Shown here: positions 11,061 to 23,200 of the stretch, piece by piece | How positions within the stretch are numbered: position 1 is the first letter of the stretch | How the letters are laid out: every line of letters starts with the position of its first letter | Source: Owenia fusiformis | Taxonomy: Eukaryota > Annelida > Polychaeta > Sabellida > Oweniidae | Direction of reading: 5' to 3' | NCBI GenBank assembly: GCA_903813345.2 | Contig: CAIIXF020000009.1 | Coordinates: forward strand, 32,092,740-32,152,739 | Length of the DNA: 60,000 nucleotides | Program-made: the position numbers and the translations under genes | The notes under the pieces: generated by a model | What the model saw: only the letters and a program-made list of their open reading frames with translations | What the model was told of the DNA's origin: nothing | Databases searched by the model: none

Positions 11061-14000
11061 ATGAACAGCCACCACTGCCTTTTTGTAAATGGCCACCTAG
11101 TAGCCAAATTAATAATAAAGAGAAAACAAAACTGTATTCACTTTATCAAAAGATGTTCAACTTCAGATGTTGATAAACTCCGCAGTCTAACCTCTGCTAC
11201 GGTTGAGTTAGCGAATGTTACAAACTGGCTGAATGAAGGCACACGGAACAATATCATACTCATCACACCAACAAAGTTACAACAAGTATGTATTTTCTAC
11301 CAATTTCACTCTACTATACTTCATGAGCAACCCATTTGGCTAATTAGCAAGGATTATATTCGTTGTTTTTATGTGTCCCTTCCTTATGAATACTAAACAA
11401 TAATTAGACGAAAAGAGTATCTTATGCATTTCTAGTTGTTAGGTATAGTAGAGTGAATTGGTGAAACACAAAGTAGTTCCCTATCAGCTCTCATCCATTT
11501 CATTTATGAAACAAATTTTTGGAGATGGTGGATTTGACTGAGCTTTCTGAATATAGTGATACTCAGCATATATCAGCAGTCATTGTAGCCTTGTAGTTGT
11601 AGGTCGAGATGGGTGAACTCTCTGCATTTACTCATTCAGAAGACCTCAAAACAACTTTGGATACATAAAGAGACACAGGCCATAAATCAATGAACAAATT
11701 GTGAAAAAATAAATATCAACATTATGGTATTTGGGAGAATTAACACAATTTTAGCCTTTAAACAATTCCACAGCATGAGACGGCAACGATAGGTCACATG
11801 CTGCTTGCAATATAGGCTCCACCTATAATTGTCATAGATCTCTAATTTTGCCTTTAATAGATCCAGGAAGTGATCCATGCTGCTCGGGGGGTTGGGTTAA
11901 GCATCAGGGCAGGTGGAGCAACACATTCTGCCTCAGCCGTCCTACACCCAGATGAGGGCGACATCTTTCTGGTGATGACATCACTTGAGGACACTTCTAG
12001 GGACAGAATTATATTCAATGAAAAGGTTAAATAATCACTCAGGATTTTATCAGTCATTAAGATTCGGTCAAAAGCATGTAAACATGTACATCACGGGTTC
12101 TATCATATACATTTTAGAGAGATGAAAAACGATGTAAGGGATACTATGACCTGTTTGGCATTATGAATTTATTTGCATTCTTCAATTGTTACCTCTTTGA
12201 GCTGTATGATGTTTTATACTTCCAGGCCAAAACAGTGAATGTACTGGCTAGTGTTATGCTACTAGAACTGAATGAATTCATGGAGCAACACCAGGTGGCG
12301 CTACCTGCTAATGCTGCCTTTGCAACTGTAACTGTGGCAGGCCTAGCTGCAACAGCTGCACATGTGAGTATATATATAGGCCTAGCTGTAACAGCTGCAC
12401 ATGTGAGTAAATACATGCTTAGCTGCAACAGCTGCACATGTGAGTATTTAGAGGTTATGTCACTATGACGTGAAATATGCCTGAGTTCTCCCAATATAGG
12501 CCGACCTTGGGAGGCTCTATATTTGGGCAAGAACGAAGGCATATTTCACGTCATAGTGACATAACTGATGTATTACATGCCTTTGTTCCCATGGTTACTT
12601 TGTATCAATGACGTGACGTCATGATATTATCATGGTTATTAAAGAAATCTAATATCAAAACGAGGTAAGCGGGCTATATCGGGGTAATCGGGCAATATCG
12701 GTGGATATAGCTCGCTAACTTTCCCATTGACTTCCATACAAATGCTTCGCTAGGTATGTAATACATATATATATAGGCCTAGCTGCAACAGCTGCACATG
12801 TGAGTATATATAGGCCTAGCTGCAACACCAGCACATATGAGTATATGCAGGCCTGGCTAGCTGCAACAGCTGCTCATGTGAGTATATACATGCTTAGCTG
12901 TGACAGCTGGACATGTGAGTGTGTGTAGGCCTAGATGCATATGTGAGTATATACATGCTTAGTTGTGACACCTGCACATGTGAGTATATGTAGGCCTCGG
13001 TGCAACAGCTGCACATGTGAGTACATATAGGTCTAGGTTTGAAAATAATAATCTGACCTTGTTAAAATATTTCTTTTTTTTCTGATTCATTTATTCTACT
13101 TGTAGGGTGGATTCTACACTGAACCATCAGTGTCCAGCTATGTAACAGGGATGACTCTAATTGATGGTCAAGGCTATGTTAGACATGTCAATCAAGATGA
13201 ACAAGCTGATATACTCGCTGCCTGCAAGGCACATATTGGCCTCTGTGGCATTGTATATGATGTTACATTGAAGGTTTGTGAATTTTTCATTTGATGTTTG
13301 ATTGGAAATAAAATATTGAGATATTCTGTAATTCTGTTTATAAAATAGTCAACATTTTAAAATGGCAGCTTGGAGGAAATGTAGAATGTCACTCCACTTT
13401 TTGGTGATATTAGAAGTCATATCTGCACTTCACAGTTCAAAATCAAATTTTGTAGACACCACACTCTAATTTCCCTCAATGACACTTTAATGTTTCTCAA
13501 AATATAGTCTCTCAAAATCAGGAAATAGGGCGATAAGCAGAGAAATTCTGTAGGGAATTTCAGTCACAAAAAATAACAACTGACAACTTCAACATTTCAA
13601 ATGATCAAATGATCACTCAGATAAGCACTCAGCAAAAGGTCTTCAATCCGAATCATGCATACACCTGAATCTAAAGAGTTAAACCTTAGGTGCAAAGTAT
13701 AATTCTAGTATTTGACAATATGACAATAACCCGTTGAGTTCACATTTAAAGGTTGTCTCCATGGAAATAATGGAATCAATACAAGTCTCTATCCCAATGA
13801 AGAAATTCCTGGATGACGAAATCAGGAAAGATTTAGTAACAAACTATCATCAGCTGCAAATATCATGGAATCCTTTCTTAGGGCATGCAACAGATGATGA
13901 TAAGGAGTACTTCCAAACACATGGTAGGGCTCCTGATGGTTGGACCAGTGAAGACGACTTGGTTGGTTTTATGTAAGTTAACGCTGTACTAGCTCTTTGT

Positions 14001-16928
14001 GATCCTAACAGTACGAACATGTAATGTTACACTTTTACAGTAACAAAAACACAACAGAGATACATTCTCAAATACAAAAGACATAAATAGTCAAACTGCT
14101 ATGGTATTTACTAATTTATGCACTGTATAAATATTTCACTTTTATTTCTTTAAGTTATTGGAAATTCAAGAACTTCTAACTCTAATAGACTATAATGGTC
14201 ACGATTTTGTAGCCATTTACAATACATGCTCCAAATGCTGAAAAGGCCATAGTCAACAGAAAATATGAAACACACCAGATTATTATCTATGAGCTAATGT
14301 CTACAGTAACAACCCTTAAAACATTGAAATAATAAGAAATAAGAAGGAACATGTAAGCCATTACACAAGATGTCTGTGCTCCTGTAGTAAACAACTTTGC
14401 TCAAAATGTTCCAGTTTGCCTCCAGACTCGATGCCCGCATTTTATAGCATGTTTTGTATCGGCCATAACATTGTGACCATTAGAGTTATAACCAATGATA
14501 CTTAGAAGAATGAAAGAACATTGAACAAGGGTTAATTGGGCCAAATGTGACCTTAAAATGTTGAATGACTGAGTTATTAAGATGTGTTTGGGTTACCTTT
14601 TTTGGCTAACCCTGTAGAATATATACTTCATTTTCATGAGTCTGTTTATTACTACTATGATTTAATTTACATTAATTGGTACTTCAGTCTTTCAAAAAAG
14701 TTACCAGTGAATGACAGTGAAGATGCCCTAAACAAAGAAGCACATGAGGTATGATCTTGAACATAAGACTATTTTATATTTCATTGGGAAATCAGTGCTA
14801 ATCAGTACACACATGTTTGGGGTATCTTTATTTGGGTGATCCATTTTCCAACATGTAACAATATGCATTCTCAGACATTTTGGATAAGAACCTTTTTTTG
14901 CAGAAGAACATAAGATAATATCACATTTTTGTTCTTTGAACTTCACTTATTTTATGAACAAATACCGTTTCTATTAATTTTAGCAATCAAACATGTATTA
15001 ACATGCCAAAAGATGTCTAAAATATGCATAATTGTTGTTTTTTTAAATAATACTTTTCCAGTATAATGTTACACTAGCTGATGGATCGAATTATGTTGGA
15101 ACAGCTCAGTATAAGACTCTCCCAGATTCACTTATTGCAATTCCCCCAAACATTCCAATGGAAGAACTCATGCCTTTGATCTACATCCCCAGCAGCTCTG
15201 TGAGTGAGCTCAGCTTGACATTTGAAGAGACTCCATCCTTCAATTCAAGTGGAATCCTTTTAAAAGTATGTTTTTATGCTCTAATGTATAGTTTAAAGTG
15301 AGATCGATAGAGATCACCACAGTTCAACGATATCTTCCACCGCTTAAAGGAAAGTAACTGGGATTTTGGTTTTACAGATGATAAGATAACTGATATGCAG
15401 TGATGCGGTAACGTTATGAGAGTTTATAATGGAGACCTAAGATGTCCATCCAGTTACCGGGTATTGAAAACTAATGACAGTTACCGTATCTTACATTTCT
15501 AGTTACCTTCCCTTAAGCGGTGGAAGATATAGTTGAACTGTGCCTATGCATGATATATGAACAAATTATCATACTCCACTGTTACCATGTCATATAAGTC
15601 ATATAAGTTATATTTAGTTCAAATATCAAAGCTTTATGTCAACTATAAAGTAGTTTAATCATATGAAAACTAAAAATATTGAAATCTACACTTCCCCTCC
15701 GCCATCTTGGTTGTGATTGTGACGGCTGTTACCTTCGCTTGATACTGACCAGTGTTAAATCAAGTAAGAATTTAGTCCTTAAAATACCCTGAACATTTAT
15801 TCATGAACCAGATTCTAAATACAGGAGATTTCTTAACAGCTACAGAAAAAGTATGTACATGTACATACATAACTTGCTCTGAACAATTCTGAATCCAGGA
15901 TACGGTGGACCAAGTCCAGGAATGGTGGACAACCAATACAACAGCTAGAATATATTACCTCGAAGTAAGATGGCAAGCTGTTGATGAAGACTGTGTACTT
16001 TGTGTATCCACTCATGTTGATTGTAGCAAAGACTTCAGAAAAACATTCCAGCTTCAGTTCTTGACAGATGTATCGCAAGCAAACATCAATTTACAAGAAC
16101 AGGTATTAACCAATAAAACAATGCAGTTAAACCTGTCTTAGTGAACACCTCTTTTGTGAACACCGCTCTCTAGTGAACACCTGTCTCTAGTGGACACCCT
16201 TCCTGCACATACTCCACTGACTTCTGTGTAAATTACCCTCTCTGTAGTGAACACATAGCAACACTGACCATTTTTCTTGGCAAAATTGTTCAATATACTC
16301 AGGTTTTACTGTATATTATTGATATTGACCAATTTACCATTTGACTCAATCAAGTATTATATAGAGATAAGACACTAAAAATAGTTTACAGTTCAATTTT
16401 AAAAATGAATATTTGGTAGAAAGAGACATCTTCAGCATTAGAGTAAAAGCTGTCGAATCCAAATGTTACTGGTTATACCGACTGTAAGGGTTTGGATAAG
16501 CAGCTGTTCACATTTCAAGTTTCTTTTTTAATATGGATATCTTTGAGAGATTTCAAAATGGGACCAAAAAACTGAGAGGTGTTCAGATAAACGAGTTTTA
16601 CTGTAGTTAGTCTTGGACCAATCTTTCTGCCTCCCTTCCCCATCATCTACTTTATCGCATTCAACCTTGCAAACTTTCTTTATAGATTTCTAAACGGTTA
16701 CTAGCCCTCTCACCAGATGGCCTGCCTCATTGGGCAAAATGTACGAACCTTTATCCTGCGATGGCAGACCACATGAAGACAACATTTGATAAGAACATAC
16801 AGAAATTCAAACGAATCAGGAGAAATCACAACTTGGACCCTCATAATATATTTCTAAATGAACATCTCAGCTACGTGTTTGATCTACCGAGGGTTAGTGT
16901 CCCCAACAATGACAAAAGCGAACTCTAA
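11061..16928 (+). CDS. FAD-linked oxidase (VAO/PCMH family, aldonolactone-oxidase-like), nine exons
   Basis: Exons: 11061-11285 (start uncertain), 11861-12025, 12226-12363, 13106-13273, 13752-13972, 14688-14748, 15062-15265, 15899-16102, 16686-16928; about 542 residues if the first ATG is right. All junctions keep frame with GT-AG introns. The N-terminal half is a PCMH-type FAD-binding domain: NWLNEG, LITPTKLQQIQEVIHAARG, then SIRAGGATHSASAV, where the His-Ser occupies the place of the flavin-linked GxGHS motif of gulonolactone/arabinonolactone oxidases. TVAGLAATAAHGG and GLCGIVYDVTLK follow. The last exon has LPHWAK and DPHNIFLNEHL, the C-terminal signature of the aldonolactone-oxidase group. 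It probably oxidises a sugar-type alcohol or lactone with O2; the substrate cannot be told. An AG at 11166 is an alternative start of the first exon, with true N-terminal exons upstream. Intron 3 contains the splice-donor minisatellite. It converges with PIGQ. Confidence 0.85.
12336..13036 (+). repeat. Minisatellite made of the oxidase exon-3 end plus its splice donor
   Basis: The end of exon 3 with its donor (CTGCAACAGCTGCACAT joined to GTGAGTATAT) is repeated about ten times, the first copy being the functional exon end at 12363. Further donors lie at 12403, 12440 and, after an interruption, several between 12790 and 13022, in units of about 37-45 bp with the variants GGCCTAGCTG and ATGCTTAGCTG. 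The donor at 12403 is 39 nt after the first, so its use would add 13 residues in frame; the one at 12440 shifts the frame. A block at about 12448-12772, including a fold-back, interrupts the array. Confidence 0.85.
12453..12566. repeat. Fold-back inserted in the minisatellite
   Basis: GGTTATGTCACTATGACGTG at the left end is matched by its reverse complement (CACGTCATAGTGACATAAC) at the right end, with paired AAATATGCC/GGCATATTT inside. It forms a stem of about 30 bp with a loop of about 55 bases. It separates copies of the splice-donor repeat, so it entered after the array had formed. Confidence 0.75.
15318..15542. repeat. Fold-back element in oxidase intron 7
   Basis: CACAGTTCAACGATATCTTC and CACCGCTTAAAGGAAAGTAACTG at the left are mirrored by AGTTACCTTCCCTTAAGCGG and GGAAGATATAGTTGAACTGTG at the right. 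The 225-bp unit looks like a miniature inverted-repeat element. No coding content. Confidence 0.75.
16120..16260. repeat. Short minisatellite, TAGTGAACACC motif
   Basis: TAGTGAACACC-like units (TTAGTGAACACCTC, CTAGTGAACACCTG, CTAGTGGACACCC, TAGTGAACACATAG) recur at variable spacing just after oxidase exon 8. Degenerate, intronic, no coding role seen. Confidence 0.55.
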
Positions 16929-17257
16929 AAATATTTGCCCATGCAAACATGGAAATACCTGGGCTATGTATGTATGTATATATTTATTGCCCTTTGTATA
17001 AAGGAGATACATGTATATAAATAATGTAAATGTTAAAATGGTACAGAACCTTTTAACAAAGTAAAGGTTGTCCAAAAACAGGACTGAAGAAAAGTGCATA
17101 TTTAACCTTGAAATTTTAAAGAGTCCAAAAAATGACAGCACCCTACAAAACATGCTCAAAGTGGGCACCTCTCCTCTCAATATTCAATTGTTAATCAACT
17201 TTTTATGTCACAACAGATGTTTTTTAGTGACATAAAAAGAAAATACTAAAGCCTCAC

Positions 17258-20200
17258 CTCTCCACAAGTAGATATGATACAAGAAAAATTTCCCGAGAAG
17301 TTGATCTAACTGGCTGTTGAGTTTAAGACCCGCAGGAACTCCCATCATCCATTGTAACAGGTGCTGCAACCTAGTGGCGATTATCTGCAATAAAGTTATT
17401 AACCCTTTAGTCTTGCATCAAGCCATAGTGTAATTGTATCTTCTCCCTCAAACATAACATGGGATGAAGGGGGTTACCAAAAAACTTGATGCAAGACTAA
17501 ATCATATCATTTAAAAGGTGTTCAGTTAAAAAGAATGTACAAAATGATATCATAGGACTTTTTGAATATTTAATGATAAAAATCAAGATTTCGTCAACTT
17601 GGATATGTCTTTGATATAACTAAATGTAACCCCATTTCAAAAGCAATTTTACAACAATCATCACTTTTTATATTAATTAAAATACATGTTGAATAAAAAA
17701 GAAGCTATTTATTTTGGTATTAGTTTATACTTTACTTTACAAATATCTCACTTCATAAGAAGACTGAGATAAGCATTCAAACACTAGCTATAGTAGAGCA
17801 TGAACATTTTATAACAAATTCTTCAAACTCTTCAGAATAAGACTACGTTAATACCCATATTTATCCCATACTTTGACGTGTTACAGGTACATAAAGTCGG
17901 TTTGTAAAAACTTATATTTTCATCAGCGGGCAGATATAGCTTTACATCCCACTCCGAGTGGGCAGATATAGTATATCTGCACGCTACGTCATAATCGACG
18001 CTCGCATATTTGTTCATAATTTGTAACATTCGCGTAATGACTGTAAACGACAAAGGAGAAGACACAGACAATCTGGATCTGTTTGATGGTTTAAAAAAGG
18101 GAAGGAGCATCCACTTAATCAATCAAAAATTCGAGAAAATAAATGTGGGAATATTTGAGAGAACAGGAAAATCCGCCCACGGCCAAGAAAACAAAACTGG
18201 ACATGAATATTCTAAAATATTTCCATGATTGAACAATGTAAACCAGATGACCAAGATTGGTATGGAATAAACGTATTATCCTATAGTCCATTCAGGATAT
18301 TGTGATTATCCCTTGGCCAATATAATATATTTTCCTTCGGGACGTGCGGGCCTCAGGCAAATATATTATATTAGGATAATCTCTATGTACTGTGTATGAG
18401 GTTCTAGGTAACAGGCAGAAATATACAAATCTATAGTGTCTCTAGTGTCTGAGACATACAGCCAAATTTGTGTAATGTGAACAATGAGCATATGGGAAAA
18501 ACATATCATCGTATAATTACAATGTAGTTTAGGACTTTGGGACTATCGCTTAACTTGGCCAATACAATATATCTGTCCCCAGGGCAGATATCATCCAAAT
18601 ATCCTGAACCTCATATAGAATAATCAAGGGATAAATCCAATATTCGTCATCCCATACATACATAACCCTTATTAATGAACATGCTAGTATTAGACACATT
18701 ACCTCTGCCCAACTAAGAGTGTCTGTTGCTATATCATGTGTGACGTGGCTTTGTGTCAGGACGAACATCACAACGATCCCCAAAATTGTGTCCAGTAGCA
18801 GCTTCACCCGTTCATTCCTGCATCTATATGATCAAGAAATATTATACCTGTACCTTAGATGTTACTGCTATATTATCAAGTCATCAAATGTAACTATAAC
18901 TATTGTGCAAATTCTCTTTTAACAATGAAAAGAATCAAATTTCTAGTCAATATAATAACCTTAGTCAGTGGCGGATCCAGGGGGAGGGGCACCCATGGAG
19001 ACAGTCCCCCCCTTTTGTTGGCCCAGAAAAATAATTGAGGCTCAAAATATTTTAGGGCCTAAAAATTTTGTAGGGCCTCGAAAATGGGCCTTTTAGGGCA
19101 TAATTTGGCATTTTTAGATCCAAATTACCAAAAATAGGCCTGAAATTTTCAAAATTTGGGCCCAATTTTTTATTTTAGGATTCTTAGGCACAAGCGCGGA
19201 AATTATTTTACTTAAACTCAAAATTTGGGCCACCCCTTATTACTTTCTGGATCGGCCTGTGTTAGTGAAAGTAGTACCAACGAAGTGGCATTGGAGATGG
19301 TGTTAGGTTTTGGGAAGAGGTCGGTCTGATGTAACATAAATAGATGTTGATTTATAAGGGTCTAACACTAAACAGATTTTGATTTGCAAGGGCCTTACCC
19401 TAAACAGATGTTGATTTGTGAGGCACTAACCTTAAACAGTGGTTGGATTCCAAGGCCCTGAATCAAGACAGATGCTAATTTGCAAGGGCTTTACCCTGAA
19501 CAGATATTGATTTGTGAGGGACTAACCCTGTTACCCTAGACAGATGTTGATTTCTAAGGCCTAACCTTAATTAGATGTTGATTTCCAAGGCCTAACTTTA
19601 AACATCTATCGGATTCCAAGTGCCTGACTCTAAACAGACATTGATTTGCAAGGGCCTAACCCTAAACAGATGTTGTTTTCCAAACTAACCTTAAACAGCT
19701 GTTAGATTCCAAGGACCAGATTCTAAATAGATGCTGAATTACAAGGGCCTTACCCTAAACAGATGTTGAATTACAAGTACCTTACCCAGCCTAAACAGAT
19801 GTTGAATAACAAGGGCCTAACCCTAAACAGATGTTGAATTACAAGTACCTTACCCAGCCTAAACAGATGTTGAATAACAAGGGCCTAACCCTAAACAGAT
19901 GTTGAATTACAAGGGCCTTACCCTAAACAGATGTTAAGTTACAAAAGCATTTCTCTGAAATTTTCAAAATTTGGGCCCAATTTTTTATTTTAGGATTCTT
20001 AGGCACAAGCGCGGAAATTATTTTACTTAAACTCAAAATTTGGGCCACCCCTTATTACTTTCTGGATCGGCCTGTGTTAGTGAAAGTAGTACCAACGAAG
20101 TGGCATTGGAGATGGTGTTAGGTTTTGGGTAGAGGTCGGTCTGATGTAACATAAATAGATGTTGATTTATAAGGGTCTAACCCTAAACAGATGTTGAATT

Positions 20201-23200
20201 ACAAGGCCCTTACCCTAAACAGATGTTGAATTACAAGGCCCTTACCCTAAACAGATGTTGAATTACAAGGGCCTTACCCTAAACAGATGTTGAATTACAA
20301 GGGCCTTACCCTAAACAGATGTTGAATTACAAGGACCCTATCCTAAACAGATGTTGAATTACAAGGGTCTTACCCTAAACAGATGTTGAGTTACAAGGGC
20401 CTTACCCTAAACAGATGTTGAATTACAAGGGCCTTACCCTAACCAGATGTTTAATTACAAGGACCTCACCCTAAACAGATGTTGAATTACAAGGACCTCA
20501 TCCTAATCAAATGTTGAATTACAAGGACCTTACCCTAAACAGATGTTGAGTTACAAGGGCCTTAACCTAAACAGATGTTGAATTACAAGGCCCTTACCCT
20601 AAACAGATGTTGAATTACAAGGACCTTACCCTAAACAGATGTTGAATAACAAGGGTCTTACCCTAAAAGATGTTGAATTACAAGGGCCTTACCCTAAACA
20701 GATGTTGAATTACAAGGGCCTTACCCTAAACAGATGTTGAATTACAAGGGCCTTACCCTAAACAAATGTTAATTTCTAAGGGCCTAACTCTCAACAGATG
20801 TTTATTTGCAGAGGGCCTAAGTGTTTATAGATAACAGTGCCACTTACAGACTAAACATAACATAACACCTTTGGAACTTTAGTGAAGAATTCTACAACAA
20901 TTAATTCAATGTAGATTCTTAACAAGAGTTTGAAACTTCATTATAGCCAAGAATAGTAACTTCAAATGGCATGACTACAACACTATAAAACAAATACTAT
21001 ACACAGATTCACATGTAAGTAAAAACTTTAATATAATTTATAAGCTTCTTTCAGTTACTTGAACAGTTATATTATAGGTGGAAATCCATGGGCTTTCAAT
21101 TATTAGTTGCCCATGTCTAAATCTAAATAAAGCTTTAAACAAGCCACTGAGATGGCAAAATGTCAACACCTGGTAGGTTATTGAAGTGGTTCCAAAAATG
21201 CAACATTTTGCAACACTGAAAGCTGATGCCAACTCCAAATGCTATCTTTAGTGGTGACCAATGTACTCACTATGTTAAATGCATACATCTAATCATTGAA
21301 ACAATTGTTTCCAGATTGCACCTGTGTAACCCATAGCAAAAATGAATTCTAATCGGGAAATAGTTAAAGTTGTTATATTGGGCATCGCAATAGGAGTGAT
21401 AATTTGGAGAACTGCAAAAGTTTTACCCTCAATACTCAGATACTCCAATACACCTTCGAATAATAGACATTCAATGAAGAAAAAACTTCAAAAGATAAAT
21501 GAGAAAGGGGAATACTTGCCATTTTATGGATATACTTGCATTGCGATGTGCAAAAATAATGACCAACTCAAAGATCTGGAGAGATTCATAGCATCGTCAA
21601 CTTTGAAGAAATATTTTTCTCCACTTCCTGTATCGTCATACCACATGACGCTGTATAATATTTGGTGCCACAAAGATTCTCTCATACCTCCCATAATGCA
21701 ATGGATGAACAGGACAGGGGTGAATGATTTAAACAGCAGTTATTGGCTCCCTAAGGAAGCCTTACATACAGAGCTAGAATCTGCAGATAATCTAGCAAAA
21801 AATAAGCTTTCAGAAATTTCAGTTAAAGTCATCCCAAAGCTAGAATTTAGATCGCCACATCTCACTTTGTTTGTCGATATACTTGGACGTCAAGACAAGG
21901 ATAAAGTTGATCAATTCCGAAATGAATGCACAAAAATATTTGGTCATGATGACGATGCTCTGATGCAAATAGGATATCACATCACTTTGGCATACCAATA
22001 CGAAGAAGTTGAGGAAGAAGATATAACACAGTATAACAAGGACATTCAAAAGCTGGAAAGCATGATAAAGAACTTGGGTGTAATAAGGTTAAAGAAAGGA
22101 GGAGTTTATGTTTTTCCAAGTATGGAAAAATTTATACCATACACATCACAGTTTTTCTAATGTGATACTAATGACTAATAAAAATAGTGGGCATATTATT
22201 ACAGGTCCTGTATATGAGCCTGGCCATAGGAAAACAGGTCTTATCACAAAAATTGAAATTGTGCTACAGAGCCAAAAATGTGCCCAAGATTAAGAGGAAA
22301 ATGTGCTTAATTCAAATCCGACTTATTGGTTTATATATGCAAGGCAAAATTGTTAAGACACAAGCCATGGCTTATTTGAAAGGTCTCTCTGTGCTTTTTA
22401 AGATAAACAAAAAATCAGAATATTGAAAAAATCCGTGACAAGACCCCTTTTCCTGTGGCCTGGCTCATATATTGATTGATTCATATCCACCATCTCTTTA
22501 TGGTTTATAATATTAGACAGTGAGGAGCTCAGTCCAAGATCCAAATGGTTTGCAATTTCTGCTGTAACAATGAAACATAGAGCCCGTAGCCAGATGGTTC
22601 GAGTGAACCCCCCCCTGGCCAAAAATTCTTTCAAAATCATGCTGGTTTTCATCATTCTGAGCATTTATAAGTGATTTTGACCCTTTTTGGGCCAAAGTAG
22701 TGAAAGTGAACCCCAATAAATTTTTTAAAAAGGTGAATCCCCTTGGCAAATCCTGGCTACAGGCCTGAATATGGACATTAAAATTCTACACTGTACACTT
22801 CAACATGTCTCATGGAATAGCTTTGATCTCATGCTGTGTTATTTGTCCTCAATAGTCAGATAGTATTAGGATGATTTGGTTAGACCCAACCCAGAGAAAA
22901 AAAGATATGGTAAAAGCTGTAAAACCTGAATTGAGCCATCATCTTTTTAACAGTTATTTTCTAGTAAGATTATTTGCAAAGAAGAGATCAGACCATTCAG
23001 AATGGGACTGTATAAAGTAAAACCCATTCAGATACTCTAGCATCTTTCTGTTTCACCTGAAACAGGGCTGAGAAGAAATGAGATATCATGGTTATCATGA
23101 TGAGTAAAACCTGTCTGAACTCTACTAGGACTGGACAAAAGTGCTCAGATTAACACGTGTTTGTATATATTAAGGCTAATAAGATATTTTATCCCATACT

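Noticed and set aside
12163-12468. 101-residue frame through oxidase exon 3 taken as a whole gene
   Set aside because: Only 12226-12363 is exon; the flanks are intron and minisatellite, with clear acceptor and donor sites.
16884-17180. 98-residue minus-strand frame as the missing PIGQ C-terminus
   Set aside because: Hydrophobic in places, but with no match to the Gpi1 domain's conserved segments, and it overlaps the end of the oxidase coding sequence.
19320-20835. CRISPR-like repeat array
   Set aside because: Contiguous 32-bp units with no unique spacers, in an animal intron; this is a satellite.
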